Assembly (NCBI RefSeq): GCF_028550415.1 | Contig: NZ_JAQQKX010000018.1 | Location: 1-64,000 of the forward strand | Source: Asticcacaulis aquaticus | Lineage (GTDB): Bacteria; Pseudomonadota; Alphaproteobacteria; Caulobacterales; Caulobacteraceae | Length of the DNA stretch: 64,000 nucleotides | Direction: 5' to 3' | Shown here: one piece after another, positions 36,067-46,686 of the stretch | Numbering within the stretch: position 1 is the first letter of the stretch | Layout: each line of letters begins with the position of its first letter | Program-made: the position numbers and the translations under genes | Notes under the pieces: generated by a model | Database searches by the model: none | Seen by the model: only the letters and a program-made list of their open reading frames with translations | Told to the model about the DNA's origin: nothing

Positions 36067-36606
36067 TTACTGAAGTTTCCTATTTTCACGCACAGCATCA
36101 TACACCTTCCCAACCGTTTCCGGCAGGATCGGGCCGGTGATCTTGTCGATCACCACACCGTCAGGGCCAACGATAAAGGTCTCCGGCACGCCTGAAATCC
36201 CCAGATCGAGCCCCATCGCCCCGTCTTCGTCGGACAGGATTTTCGCGTACGGATCGCCGTGCGTATTGACGAAGCTCAGGCCGTTGATCGGCGTGTCCTT
36301 ATGGTCGATGCCGATGATGACCACGCCCTTGGTTTTCAGGTCCATCAGATAGGGGTGTTCGGCCAGACATGGCGTGCACCATGAGGCGAAGACATTGATC
36401 AGAACCGGTTTGTTATAACCCGCGACCAGCGTTTTCAGCGTCATGGCGGAGCCGTCGTGCAGGTCGGTCAGGGCGCGTTCCGGCACCGGCTTTCCGACCA
36501 GTTCCGCCGGGGCGTATTCGGCCTTTTTGTGGAAATTGTACCAGCCGAGCACGCTTAAAGTCCCGACCAGTACGACCAGAGGCACGGCGAGGATCAGGCG
36601 CTTCAC
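36067..36606 (-). CDS. ccmG: Cytochrome c biogenesis thioredoxin-like protein (DsbE/CcmG)
   Basis: A 179-residue periplasmic thioredoxin-fold protein anchored by residues 4-22. The redox motif is WCTPC (76-80), and GVPETFIV holds the cis-proline region. It keeps the heme-binding cysteines of apocytochrome c reduced. The start is GTG, overlapping the ccmD stop by four bases (GTGA). It is the last gene of the run ccmA-ccmB-ccmC-ccmD-ccmG; the heme lyase genes ccmE, F, H and I are not in this window. Confidence 0.93.
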   Translation of the reverse strand: MKRLILAVPLVVLVGTLSVLGWYNFHKKAEYAPAELVGKPVPERALTDLHDGSAMTLKTLVAGYNKPVLINVFASWCTPCLAEHPYLMDLKTKGVVIIGIDHKDTPINGLSFVNTHGDPYAKILSDEDGAMGLDLGISGVPETFIVGPDGVVIDKITGPILPETVGKVYDAVRENRKLQ

Positions 36607-36779
36607 GCGTCCACCTTCTGCGCTTTTTCAGCGGCCAGTGTCTCTTGCAGGGCCTTGAGTTTCGCCGCCCGGTCGCGGTGCGCCACGACGCTCAGCACGG
36701 TCAGGCCGATCAGCGCCACCGCCGAGACGCCGTAGCAGCCCCAGACGTAAAAGGCGTATTTGCCGAAATCGAAATCCAT
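36603..36779 (-). CDS. ccmD: Heme exporter protein D (CcmD)
   Basis: A 58-residue protein with one membrane helix (residues about 10-32, YVWGCYGVSAVALIGLTVL) and a charged tail (HRDRAAKLKALQ), the normal CcmD design. CcmD helps release heme-loaded CcmE from the CcmABC complex. Its ATG overlaps the ccmC stop and its stop overlaps the ccmG start, so all three are translationally coupled. Confidence 0.9.
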   Translation of the reverse strand: MDFDFGKYAFYVWGCYGVSAVALIGLTVLSVVAHRDRAAKLKALQETLAAEKAQKVDA

Positions 36780-37513
36780 TACGCCCCTCCTTCGCGGAAG
36801 CTGATCCGCGCGCGCAGACCGTTATATTTGCGGCTCAGGATTTCGCAGTCGATGCGCACCAGCCACAGCCAGACGAACAGCAGATGATAGGCCAGCGCCA
36901 TGATCAGCAGCGGCCACAGCATGGCCGGCGCGACGGTGGGGCCATCGGCGCGGAACACCGATGCTCCCTGATGGAGCGTGTTCCACCAGTCGACCGAAAA
37001 CTTGATGATCGGCAGATTGACCAGCCCGATCAGGGCCAGAATGGCGGTCGATTTCGCCGCCCGGGTTTCGTCTTCGATCGAGGCGTGTAGCGCCATGTAG
37101 CCGATATAGAAGAGGAACAGGACCAGCACCGAGGTCATCCGCCCGTCCCACTCCCACCAGGTGCCCCACATGGGCTTGCCCCACAGAGACCCGGTGATCA
37201 GGGCCAAAGCCGTGAACACCGCGCCGATGGGGGCGGCGGCCTTGGCGGCGGCATCGGCCAGCGCGTGGCGGAAGATCAGGCCGAAGAAGCTGGAGACGCC
37301 CATGACGAGATAGGTGAACAGGCCCATCCACGCCGCCGGGACGTGTATGTACATGATGCGCACCGTGTCGCCCTGCTGGTAGTCTTCGGGCGAGGCAAAA
37401 CACAGGTAAAGCCCCCAGACGAACAGGATCGCGGTCGCCGCCGCAAGGTACGGACGCACGGGCGCGAACACCTTGGAGAAGCGCTCGGGATTGGCCAGCC
37501 AGCTAATGATCAT
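36779..37513 (-). CDS. ccmC: Heme exporter/handling protein C (CcmC)
   Basis: A 244-residue inner-membrane protein with six predicted helices. The tryptophan-rich heme-handling motif WGTWWEWDGR is present in the periplasmic loop, and conserved histidines lie in IHVPAAW and TLHQGASV. It presents heme to CcmE. ATG 37513 matches the family N-terminus; upstream in-frame sequence runs through ccmB and is not used. The gap to ccmB is 40 bp. Confidence 0.94.
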   Translation of the reverse strand: MIISWLANPERFSKVFAPVRPYLAAATAILFVWGLYLCFASPEDYQQGDTVRIMYIHVPAAWMGLFTYLVMGVSSFFGLIFRHALADAAAKAAAPIGAVFTALALITGSLWGKPMWGTWWEWDGRMTSVLVLFLFYIGYMALHASIEDETRAAKSTAILALIGLVNLPIIKFSVDWWNTLHQGASVFRADGPTVAPAMLWPLLIMALAYHLLFVWLWLVRIDCEILSRKYNGLRARISFREGGA

Positions 37514-37553
37514 GGGATTTTCATAGGCGTTTCGCGGGAAGGCGGCAAGTGCC

Positions 37554-38222
37554 TCAGTTGAGGGCGCTGCGCAATGCCGCACCCATGGCGATGGGCGACA
37601 GAGCCAGCGCGAACAGCCCATAGGCCCCCAGCAACCCCAGCGCCTGAGCGATCGGCGCACCCGTAACATAGGCGTCCATCAGGCCTGCGCCGAAAATGAC
37701 CGGCGGCACGTAAAACGGCAAGACCAGCAGCGCGATCAGCACCCCGCCTTTGCGGGACCCCAGCGTCAGCGATGCCCCGACACCGCCGATCAGCGCAAAG
37801 CTCAGAGACCCGATCAGGGCGGCGATCAGGCTCAGGCCCGCCGCATCGACCGGCGCGCCGAGGATGATCATCACCACCGGCGTCATCAGCGACAGGATCA
37901 GCCCGGTCCCCAGCCATTGGGCCAGACATTTGAGCAAGGCCACGGCTTCGAGCGCCAGCGGCCCGGTGCGCAGCAGGTCGAACACCCCGTCCTCGTAATC
38001 GCGCTCGAAGAGGCGTTCCAATGACAGGAGAGAGGCAAGCGCCAGACACAACCACGTCAGCCCCGGCGCGATACGCGACAGGGTCTGCGCGTCGGGTCCA
38101 AGACTCAGCGGCACCATGGCCATCAGGGTGATGTAGAATCCTGCCGCCAGCACTGGTCCGCCGCCACGTGCGAACGCCAGCGATAGATCGCGTTTGAGAA
38201 GAGCAAGAGCGGCGGGGATCAT
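37554..38222 (-). CDS. ccmB: Heme exporter protein B (CcmB)
   Basis: A 222-residue membrane subunit of the CcmABCD complex, with about six helices (for example ILSLMTPVVMIILG and ALLVLPFYVPPVIFGAG). The N-terminus ALLKRDLSLAFARGG is typical. The ATG at 38222 sits only 6 bp from the inner end of a half palindromic element; a usable Shine-Dalgarno sequence is not obvious, the nearest purine run being GGGGG about 15 bases upstream inside the element. Translation may therefore depend on that element or on weak initiation. Confidence 0.92.
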   Translation of the reverse strand: MIPAALALLKRDLSLAFARGGGPVLAAGFYITLMAMVPLSLGPDAQTLSRIAPGLTWLCLALASLLSLERLFERDYEDGVFDLLRTGPLALEAVALLKCLAQWLGTGLILSLMTPVVMIILGAPVDAAGLSLIAALIGSLSFALIGGVGASLTLGSRKGGVLIALLVLPFYVPPVIFGAGLMDAYVTGAPIAQALGLLGAYGLFALALSPIAMGAALRSALN

Positions 38223-38227
38223 AAGGC

Positions 38228-38396
38228 AAGAGCCCCCACCACCACATCTTGCCTGCCTTCGGCAGTCTCGTGCGGTCCCCCTCCCCAGCAAGCTGGGGAG
38301 GTATAAGAAATGTTCACTAAATCATACCTCCCCAGCAAGCTGGGGAGGGGGACCCCGCCCGCAGGGCGGGGTGGTGGGGGTTCTTGAGGCAGCGCC
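38228..38396. repeat. Two half elements, tail to tail (ccmA / ccmB spacer)
   Basis: A right half (38228-38305: GAGCCCCCACCACCACATCT ... CTCCCCAGCAAGCTGGGGAGGTAT) is followed by a left half (38323-38396: ATACCTCCCCAGCAAGCTGGGGAG ... GGTGGTGGGGGTTCTTG). The order is reversed relative to a complete element, and both tips have the same AGCAAGCT core. The pair separates ccmA from ccmB by 204 bp. Confidence 0.88.
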
Positions 38397-38426
38397 ACGA
38401 TCTCCCAATCATGCCATGAGAGCGCT

Positions 38427-39059
38427 CTACCCATAAACCACCTCCCCCACTTCGGCGCGCGTCAGTCGCAGTTCCCGAGTCTCGAACGGCAGCGGATCGT
38501 GCACCGCGCACACGATCAGCCCGCCGTCACTCAGATGCGCCTGCATCATCCCCGCCAATAACGCGCGGTGTTCGGTATCGAGCGGCGACATCGGCTCGTC
38601 CAGCAACCACACAGGCCGTTCGACCATCAGCAACCGCGCCAGAGACAAGCGCCGCTTTTGCCCCGCCGACAGCATTCTCACCTCTAAATCGAGCAGGCTG
38701 TTCAACCGCAGCTTCCCGACGGCCTCAGCCAATGACCCGGCGGTCCCGCCAAGGTACTCACACTGAAACGACAACTCCTGATCCACGCGCCGCGAAGGGC
38801 TCAGCGACTCCGCATGACCAAGATAATGAGAATTACTCGCAACAATACTATCGTCACTGTTGTCATCGCCGATGCGAATACTTCCCGCATGCGGCGGTGC
38901 AAACCCCGCCAGGGCTCGCAAAAGCGTCGTTTTGCCCACGCCATTGGCCCCGGTCAGCGCCACGCACTCACCCGGCCCAACCTCAAAATTCAAGTCTGAA
39001 ATCAACAGTTTATAGCCTTTTTTCAGGCTCAAACCCTCGACCCTTATGGCAAACGGCAT
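38427..39059 (-). CDS. ccmA: Heme exporter ATP-binding protein A (CcmA)
   Basis: The 210-residue ABC ATPase of the CcmABCD complex that drives release of holo-CcmE. It has Walker A TGANGVGKTTLL, signature LSAGQKRRLSLARLL, and Walker B VWLLDEP followed by the D-loop SPLD. ATG 39059 fits the family; an in-frame TTG lies 15 bp upstream. It is divergent from acnA, an arrangement widespread in alphaproteobacteria, with 189 bp of promoter region between them. The segment after Walker A (SDDSIVASNSHYL) is lower in GC than the rest. Confidence 0.93.
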   Translation of the reverse strand: MPFAIRVEGLSLKKGYKLLISDLNFEVGPGECVALTGANGVGKTTLLRALAGFAPPHAGSIRIGDDNSDDSIVASNSHYLGHAESLSPSRRVDQELSFQCEYLGGTAGSLAEAVGKLRLNSLLDLEVRMLSAGQKRRLSLARLLMVERPVWLLDEPMSPLDTEHRALLAGMMQAHLSDGGLIVCAVHDPLPFETRELRLTRAEVGEVVYG

Positions 39060-39248
39060 CAAATAAACTTTCAAATAGTCCCTTACCTTACATAGACGTG
39101 TTCATTGAACAAGTTTAGTAAGACAAGGGACCGCACCACCGTCCGGCCTTGCGCGACCTTTGGCGAACCCTGTGTGTCCGCCTGCGGGGCGCGCGCCGGC
39201 ATTTCGACGCCCATTGTGGGCCATGCGGTCGCACCGAAGGAACCGCAT

Positions 39249-41936
<2,688 letters not shown>

Positions 41937-41967
41937 CAGGGTCGCGGACCCTGCACCCCTAACTTGG

Positions 41968-41995
41968 AGCCCCACTGGCAACAGTGGGGCTTTTT
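41968..41995 (+). terminator. Terminator after acnA with GGCAAC loop
   Basis: AGCCCCACT-ggcaac-AGTGGGGCT and five T. The stem-loop is nearly the same as those near 23073 and 23846. Confidence 0.92.
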
Positions 41996-42107
41996 CCATG
42001 CGTCCCCAGCTTTCGGACTCAACAGGTCCCGTCACCTGTGTTAACGATACTTAACCGCTGATTCACGCCGCGTATCGGAGTCTGCGACAAAATATCCATA
42101 AATTATG

Positions 42108-42153
42108 ACCACTATATCTGGGACGTTAGGCTTCCCTTAACCACAAAATGTGG
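42108..42153 (+). promoter_or_regulatory. Pair of NrdR boxes upstream of nrdB
   Basis: ACCACTATATCTGG at 42108-42121 and ACCACAAAATGTGG at 42140-42153 are spaced 32 bp start to start. NrdR, the ATP/dATP-sensing repressor of ribonucleotide reductase genes, binds just such palindromic box pairs about three helical turns apart. The second box ends 47 bp before the nrdB start. Confidence 0.8.
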
Positions 42154-42200
42154 TGATATAGGCGTCACCCTGTCACCGCGTAACGATTCGGACGTTCCCC

Positions 42201-43244
42201 ATGAGCCTCATCCTGCCGACCCCGAAAGCCGGTCTTCTGACCCCCTCGATCGCCTATAAGCCGTTCCGCTATCCGTGGGCCTTCGACTTCTGGCAGAAGC
42301 AGCAGCAGGTCCACTGGCTGCCCGAAGAGGTGCCGCTGGGTGAGGACTGCAAGGACTGGGCGTCCAAGCTGAACGACAACGAACGCAACCTGCTGACCCA
42401 GATTTTCCGCTTCTTCACGCAGTCGGATATCGAGGTCCAGGACAATTACATGGAAAAATACGGTCGGGTGTTCAAACCGACCGAGATCAAGATGATGCTG
42501 TCGGCCTTCGCCAATATGGAGACCGTCCACATCGCCGCCTACGCCCTGCTGCTGGAAACCATCGGCATGCCCGAAGCCGAGTTCGGCGCGTTCATGGAAT
42601 ACGAAGCCATGCGCGACAAGCACGACTTCATGCAGAAGTTCGGCGTCGACAGCGATGCCGACATCGCCCGCACGCTTGCCATGTTCGGCGGTTTCACCGA
42701 AGGCTTGCAACTGTTCGCCTCCTTCGCCATGCTGATGAACTTCCCGCGCTTCAACAAGATGAAGGGCATGGGCCAGATCGTCTCGTGGTCGGTGCGGGAT
42801 GAGAGCCTGCACTGCGAAGGCATTATCAAGCTCTATCACGCCTTCAACAAGGAAACCGGTGCGGTGACCAAAGCCGTCGCCGACGATATCGTCGATTGCT
42901 GCAAAACCGTCGTCGGCCTTGAGGACAAGTTCATCGACCTGTCGTTCGAAATGGGCCCGGTCGAAGGCATGACGCCGGACGACATCAAACAATATATCCG
43001 CTACATCGCCGACTGGCGCCTGCGTCAGCTGGGCCTGCCCGAGGTCTATGGCGTGCAGGAAAACCCGCTGCCGTGGTTGCAGGTCCTGCTGTCGGGCGTC
43101 GAACACGCCAACTTCTTCGAGGCCCGCGCCACGGAATATTCCAAGGCCGCGACCAAGGGCCAGTGGACCGGCGGCGAAGGCGTCTGGGATGCCTTCGATA
43201 CCCTGCTCAAGAAGCGCGCCGAAGCGACCAAGGCCGGGGTTTAA
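42201..43244 (+). CDS. nrdB: Class I ribonucleotide reductase, beta subunit
   Basis: This subunit holds the di-iron/tyrosyl radical cofactor used for reducing ribonucleotides. At 347 residues it has the normal length. NMETVHIAAY carries metal ligands Glu107 and His110 and the likely radical tyrosine Tyr114, and RDESLHCEG carries the second Glu and His. No alpha subunit gene (nrdA) is adjacent, so it must lie elsewhere, as in other Caulobacteraceae. Two NrdR boxes upstream predict repression when dATP is plentiful. A terminator follows at 43321. Confidence 0.95.
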   Translation: MSLILPTPKAGLLTPSIAYKPFRYPWAFDFWQKQQQVHWLPEEVPLGEDCKDWASKLNDNERNLLTQIFRFFTQSDIEVQDNYMEKYGRVFKPTEIKMMLSAFANMETVHIAAYALLLETIGMPEAEFGAFMEYEAMRDKHDFMQKFGVDSDADIARTLAMFGGFTEGLQLFASFAMLMNFPRFNKMKGMGQIVSWSVRDESLHCEGIIKLYHAFNKETGAVTKAVADDIVDCCKTVVGLEDKFIDLSFEMGPVEGMTPDDIKQYIRYIADWRLRQLGLPEVYGVQENPLPWLQVLLSGVEHANFFEARATEYSKAATKGQWTGGEGVWDAFDTLLKKRAEATKAGV

Positions 43245-43320
43245 GGGTTAAGACTCCGGGGGCCTGCGCTCAAGCAGCGAAGCGGTAGCGCACAAAACAG
43301 CCCCCAAACCCCATAAATTA

Positions 43321-43357
43321 AAGCGCGCCATCGGTTGCCGGTGGTGCGCTTTTTTTT
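43321..43357 (+). terminator. Terminator after nrdB
   Basis: AAGCGCGCCA and TGGTGCGCTT form a stem with one bulge, with a further GG/CC pairing near the loop, followed by eight T. The remaining 75 bp back to the nrdB stop show no gene. Confidence 0.82.
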
Positions 43358-43526
43358 CATCCTTCCCCGTTTACGGGGAAGGTGGCAGGGCAGCCGTAAG
43401 GCTGAACTGACGGAAGGGGGAAACCGTGGTAACTCCAAACATTGTCAGACTTGTTTGAAGCTCCGCATCCCCCTTCCGTCTCGTCGCTCCGCGCCGATCC
43501 ACCTTCCCTTTAAAAGGGGAAGGATG
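43358..43526. repeat. Palindromic element, CCTTCCCC subtype
   Basis: CATCCTTCCCCGTTTACGGGGAAGG opens the element (quoted in overlapping parts: CATCCTTCCCC, GTTTAC, GGGGAAGG) and CCTTCCC ... GGGGAAGGATG closes it. GACGGAAGGGGGAAA and CCCCCTTCCGTC pair inside. With the nrdB terminator it accounts for the 347-bp gap before the next gene. Confidence 0.87.
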
Positions 43527-43591
43527 TTTTTTCCCCGCTTCGGGTTTGAATGCGCTATAGACCGCGACCTCATTCGTTTTGAAAGCCCACC

Positions 43592-43936
43592 ATGAAAAAC
43601 CCTGACTTCAACCGCTCCGCGCCCAAGCCCGCCGCGATCGCCCGCAAGAACCCGGCTCAGGCGGCGAAGAACCGCGAACTGGCGCTGGAAGCCCTCAAGG
43701 GCAAGGTCGCGCTGAACCTGACCTATGAAGGCGCGGCCATCGTCGCGGAAGTGCACACCGTCGGCCAGACCAAGACCTTCCGCCCGGCCATGCTGGTTTT
43801 TGTGAATGACGCTTTCCGCGTCCTCTATTTCGACGAAGCCTTCGATGTGGCCCTGAGCGAGATGGCATCGTCGGCCCCGCGTGACGGTTTCAAGGCGCAC
43901 GCCCGCGATTTCCGCAAATTCGACGCGGTGGCTTAG
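43592..43936 (+). CDS. Small basic hypothetical protein
   Basis: A 114-residue protein not recognised as a known family. The N-terminal third is rich in Lys, Ala and Pro (KPAAIARKNPAQAAKNREL). The rest has alternating hydrophobic strands (KVALNLTYEGAAIVAEVHTVG, AMLVFVNDAFRVLYFD), which suggests a small beta-rich fold. Codon use matches the neighbourhood, and it is flanked by palindromic elements on both sides. No membrane segment or signal peptide is seen. Confidence 0.7.
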   Translation: MKNPDFNRSAPKPAAIARKNPAQAAKNRELALEALKGKVALNLTYEGAAIVAEVHTVGQTKTFRPAMLVFVNDAFRVLYFDEAFDVALSEMASSAPRDGFKAHARDFRKFDAVA

Positions 43937-43938
43937 TA

Positions 43939-44081
43939 TTCCCCTCTCCCTGAGGGAGAGGGTCGGGCGGTGAAACTGACCGGGGTGAGGGGGAACTGGT
44001 AATTCCGCGCTCGGCTCAAACATTTCCCCCTCACCCGGCTTCACTTCGTTCTGCCACCCTCTCCCTCAGGGAGAGGGGATT
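43939..44081. repeat. Palindromic element, CCCTCTCCC subtype (convergent gap)
   Basis: TCCCCTCTCCCTGAGGGAGAG opens and CTCTCCCTCAGGGAGAGGGGA closes (each about 20 bases), with GGTGAGGGGGAA and TTCCCCCTCACC pairing in the middle. It fills the gap between two convergent genes. Confidence 0.87.
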
Positions 44082-44093
44082 AAGACGTGATCT

Positions 44094-44927
44094 TTAAAAC
44101 AGCTTATCCGGCCGTGACTGCGGCTGGCAGTAGCCCTGCTCGTATTCGCCCAACTTTTCGTCGGCCCTGATCGGCAGGGGGATGATATCCTTGCCGTCGA
44201 CTTTGCGGGCCAGAAACGCACCGGTATGGCGGTCCAGCGTCACGCGCAGTTGTGCCCCGCGTTTGGTGCGCGAATTATAGAGATCGTAGAAGTTCGGGCT
44301 GATCTTCACTGCACAGGTGATGGTTTCGCACACCGTGTCTTTCAGCAGGCTGTCGTGGCGCGGATCGGCCATCAGCACCTTGAAGCGCGCATTTTCGTCC
44401 GGCGAGACCTCCGACAGGCTGACCTCCAGATAGAAGCTGCCTTTCGAAATCAGACCCTTCGGCCCGACGACCTGAGTTTCGCATTTGAGGTCGTGCGTTT
44501 TGGCGCTGAGGACGTAAACCGGCGGCTCGGGCGGTGGGGGCGGGGCGGGCTCGACCACCGGGGCGGCGGGCTTATGGACCGGGGGAAGATTATTGACCAC
44601 CACGGCCACCGGCGGATCATCGTGAGACACGACAGGTGCTTTTTCAGGCGCCTTATCCGCCGTCTTGACGGGGACTTTTTCAGTTGTCTTTTCGGGGGCC
44701 TTCAACTGGCTGTACGGGATCGGCGCATCGGGTAATTTGGCTGGCAATTTGGCAGCAGGTTTGGCCGCCGGTTTCGGTGCCACTGCCTTGGGTTTCGGTT
44801 TTGGCTTAGGCTTGGCGGCGGGTTTGATCACCTCTTCGATGACCACTTCGCCGTCCTCCAGCTCGGCATGAGCCGAGCCCGCGCCGAACGCCAGAAGACA
44901 CACCAGAGTGAAACCGCGTATGGTCAT
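44094..44927 (-). CDS. Exported protein with Pro/Lys/Ala-rich linker, last gene of the PTS run
   Basis: A 277-residue protein with a signal peptide (residues 1-21, cleavage after AHA). Residues about 34-140 are low complexity, with KPKPKPKPKAV repeats and a Pro-rich stretch VEPAPPPPPEPP. A compact C-terminal domain of about 135 residues follows, containing four cysteines (CETQV, VCETITC, YCQPQ) that could form two disulfides. The linker resembles those that cross the periplasm or bind the cell wall. The ATG comes immediately after the HPr stop (TAGATG), so its synthesis is tied to HPr. No function can be assigned. Confidence 0.75.
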   Translation of the reverse strand: MTIRGFTLVCLLAFGAGSAHAELEDGEVVIEEVIKPAAKPKPKPKPKAVAPKPAAKPAAKLPAKLPDAPIPYSQLKAPEKTTEKVPVKTADKAPEKAPVVSHDDPPVAVVVNNLPPVHKPAAPVVEPAPPPPPEPPVYVLSAKTHDLKCETQVVGPKGLISKGSFYLEVSLSEVSPDENARFKVLMADPRHDSLLKDTVCETITCAVKISPNFYDLYNSRTKRGAQLRVTLDRHTGAFLARKVDGKDIIPLPIRADEKLGEYEQGYCQPQSRPDKLF

Positions 44928-45215
44928 CTACGACTCTTCACCAAAACGATCGGAGACCAGCGCCACCAGCGCAGCCACGGCCTCGGCCGCCTGCGCGCCT
45001 TCGGATTCGATATCGATATGGGTGCCTTTGGACGCCGCCAGCATCAGCAGGCCCATGATCGATTGGGCGTCGACGCGCGAATCGTCCTTGATGACGTAGG
45101 TTTGGGCATCGAACAGGGCGGCGGTCTTGACGAATTTCGCCGAGGCCCGCGCGTGCAGGCCTTTGTCATTGACGATTTCGACGCGCGCTGTCGTGTGGGA
45201 AGAGGTATCGGTCAT
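44928..45215 (-). CDS. Phosphocarrier protein HPr
   Basis: A 95-residue HPr-type protein. The phosphorylatable histidine is His21 (NDKGLHARASAKFV), and the regulatory serine is Ser52 (DAQSIMGLLMLAASKG), the target of the HPr kinase encoded upstream. No PTS sugar permease is present in the window, so it probably works in a regulatory phosphorelay. A palindromic element separates it from the EIIA gene. The secreted-protein gene starts directly after its stop. Confidence 0.93.
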   Translation of the reverse strand: MTDTSSHTTARVEIVNDKGLHARASAKFVKTAALFDAQTYVIKDDSRVDAQSIMGLLMLAASKGTHIDIESEGAQAAEAVAALVALVSDRFGEES

Positions 45216-45327
45216 GGGGTTTCTACACTGCGTAACGAAGACTTTTAGCGTCTTCTGATTAGCAGCGTCTTAACGCTTGTTTACCATGCGCGACAATCGG
45301 GAAATTTTGTGAGATGCGCCTCGGCTT

Positions 45328-45504
45328 ATACCTCCCTGCACTTGTGCGGGGAGAGGGACCGCGCCTGAAAGGCGTGGTGGTGGGGTGTCTTGCAGAGGTT
45401 AAAACAAAAACAGGCGAGGAAAAAGTAAGCAAGAACCCCCACCACCACATCTCACCGCTTCGCGGCTCGTGCGGTCCCCCTCCCCGGCATAGCCAGGGAG
45501 GTAT
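45328..45504. repeat. Palindromic element, full copy (EIIA / HPr spacer)
   Basis: ATACCTCCC, tip GCACttGTGC, GGACCGCGCC, inner hairpin, GGTGGTGGGG; then ACCCCCACCACCACATCT, GTGCGGTCCCCCTCCCC and GGGAGGTAT. It starts 3 bp after the EIIA stop and ends 113 bp before the HPr start. Confidence 0.9.
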
Positions 45505-45507
45505 AAT

Positions 45508-45912
45508 TTAGCTATCGCCCGACAGGACGTAGGAGGCCACGGTCACGTATTTGCGCCCGGCTTCCTGAGCGTGCTGGACGCAGTCGGCCAGCTTCTCGAT
45601 CTTGCGCAGAGTCGCCAGCTTGATCAGCATGGGCAGGTTGAGCCCGGCGATAACCTCGGCCTTGGTCTGCTCCATGACCGAGATGGCCAGGTTCGACGGC
45701 GTGCCGCCGAACATGTCGGTGAGGAGAATCACCCCGTCGCCGGTGTCGTTGGCAAAGGTGGCTTTCAGGATGTCCTGACGGCGCTGGGCCACGTCGTCGT
45801 CCGGCCCGATGCAGATCGAGGTCACGTAATCCTGAGGGCCCACAACGTGTTCCATGGCGGCAACGAACTCTTCCGCCAGTCCCCCGTGGGTCACGATTAC
45901 CAGTCCGATCAT
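45508..45912 (-). CDS. PTS EIIA component, mannose type (regulatory)
   Basis: A 134-residue EIIA-Man domain with the active His9 (MIGLVIVTHGG) and the family motif TDMFGGTPSNLA. No IIB, IIC or IID partner is visible, as is usual for alphaproteobacteria in which this domain receives phosphate from HPr for regulation only. ATG 45912 follows AAGGAAG. The 143-bp gap to hprK contains a perfect 14-bp palindrome, TGCGGTGCACCGCA, at 45986-45999. Confidence 0.93.
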   Translation of the reverse strand: MIGLVIVTHGGLAEEFVAAMEHVVGPQDYVTSICIGPDDDVAQRRQDILKATFANDTGDGVILLTDMFGGTPSNLAISVMEQTKAEVIAGLNLPMLIKLATLRKIEKLADCVQHAQEAGRKYVTVASYVLSGDS

Positions 45913-46055
45913 ATAAACGTCTTCCTTACACGCGTCCCCTCGACGGTGGACCGTCCGGGACACAAGACTACCATTATAGACTAACTGCGGTGCACCGCAA
46001 AAAGGGATTTATGGTTTAGGCGCAATTTCGCCCGATTCCAAGCCTGTCTGTGGAT

Positions 46056-46484
46056 TTACGCCAACTGTCTCAGGCGGGTAAGCAGTTTGGCCACAGTCGA
46101 AGCTTCCCTAGGGTTAAGCCGCAGCGTCGGCAGGTCGTGCCCCAGAACAGGGGTCAGTTCTTCGGCGGGCAGGCGCTCCGGCGTGGAAATCTGGCATTGA
46201 ACACAAAGGCTTATGCGGGTGAGGGGGCGGCGCGGGCGGGCGGTGATGCCGATGCCGCGGACCTCCAGCTTGCCGGCGATGGTGTCCGGTGCGCTGGCGA
46301 AAATGTGATCGCCCGACGCCCAGAGCACGGAGTAGTCGTCGCTGATCAGGCTGAACCCGGCCTCCAGCGCGCGCAGGGCGAGGTCGCTCTTGCCGACGCC
46401 GGACGGCCCCATGATCAGCACGCCGTGCCACACGCCGTTCAGCGGTACGGACAAGGACGTGGCGTGAAGGATGATGCGGCTCAA
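46056..46484 (-). CDS. hprK: HPr kinase/phosphorylase, short alphaproteobacterial form
   Basis: HprK phosphorylates or dephosphorylates the regulatory serine of HPr. At 142 residues only the C-terminal catalytic domain is present; Gram-positive HprK has about 310. Walker A is GPSGVGKS (26-33), followed by DDYSVLWAS with the catalytic-loop aspartates, and LEVRGIGI, the signature region near the active site. The start is TTG 46484, which has GGGAG at 6 bases. It lies between chvG and the EIIA gene, as in many relatives. Confidence 0.9.
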   Translation of the reverse strand: MSRIILHATSLSVPLNGVWHGVLIMGPSGVGKSDLALRALEAGFSLISDDYSVLWASGDHIFASAPDTIAGKLEVRGIGITARPRRPLTRISLCVQCQISTPERLPAEELTPVLGHDLPTLRLNPREASTVAKLLTRLRQLA

Positions 46485-46504
46485 GCGTGGCTCCCGGATT
46501 TCCT

Positions 46505-46680
46505 ATACCTCCCTGCGCTTTAGTGCGGGGAGGGGGACCGTGAGCAGAGCGAGCGGTGGTGGGGTGTCTTACGGAGGTTCAACGACCCCTGACGCAAGTA
46601 AGCAAGAACCCCCACCACCGCATCTAGCCGCGCAGGCGCGGCGTCGTGCGGTCCCCCTCCCCAACAAGTTGGGGAGGTAT
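46505..46680. repeat. Palindromic element, full copy (chvG / hprK spacer)
   Basis: ATACCTCCC, tip GCGCtttaGTGC, GGGGGACCGTGAGC, GGTGGTGGGG; then AACCCCCACCACCGCATCT, GTGCGGTCCCCCTCCCC and GGGGAGGTAT. It occupies nearly the whole space between the chvG stop (6 bp away) and the hprK start (20 bp away). Confidence 0.9.
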
Positions 46681-46686
46681 GTATTC

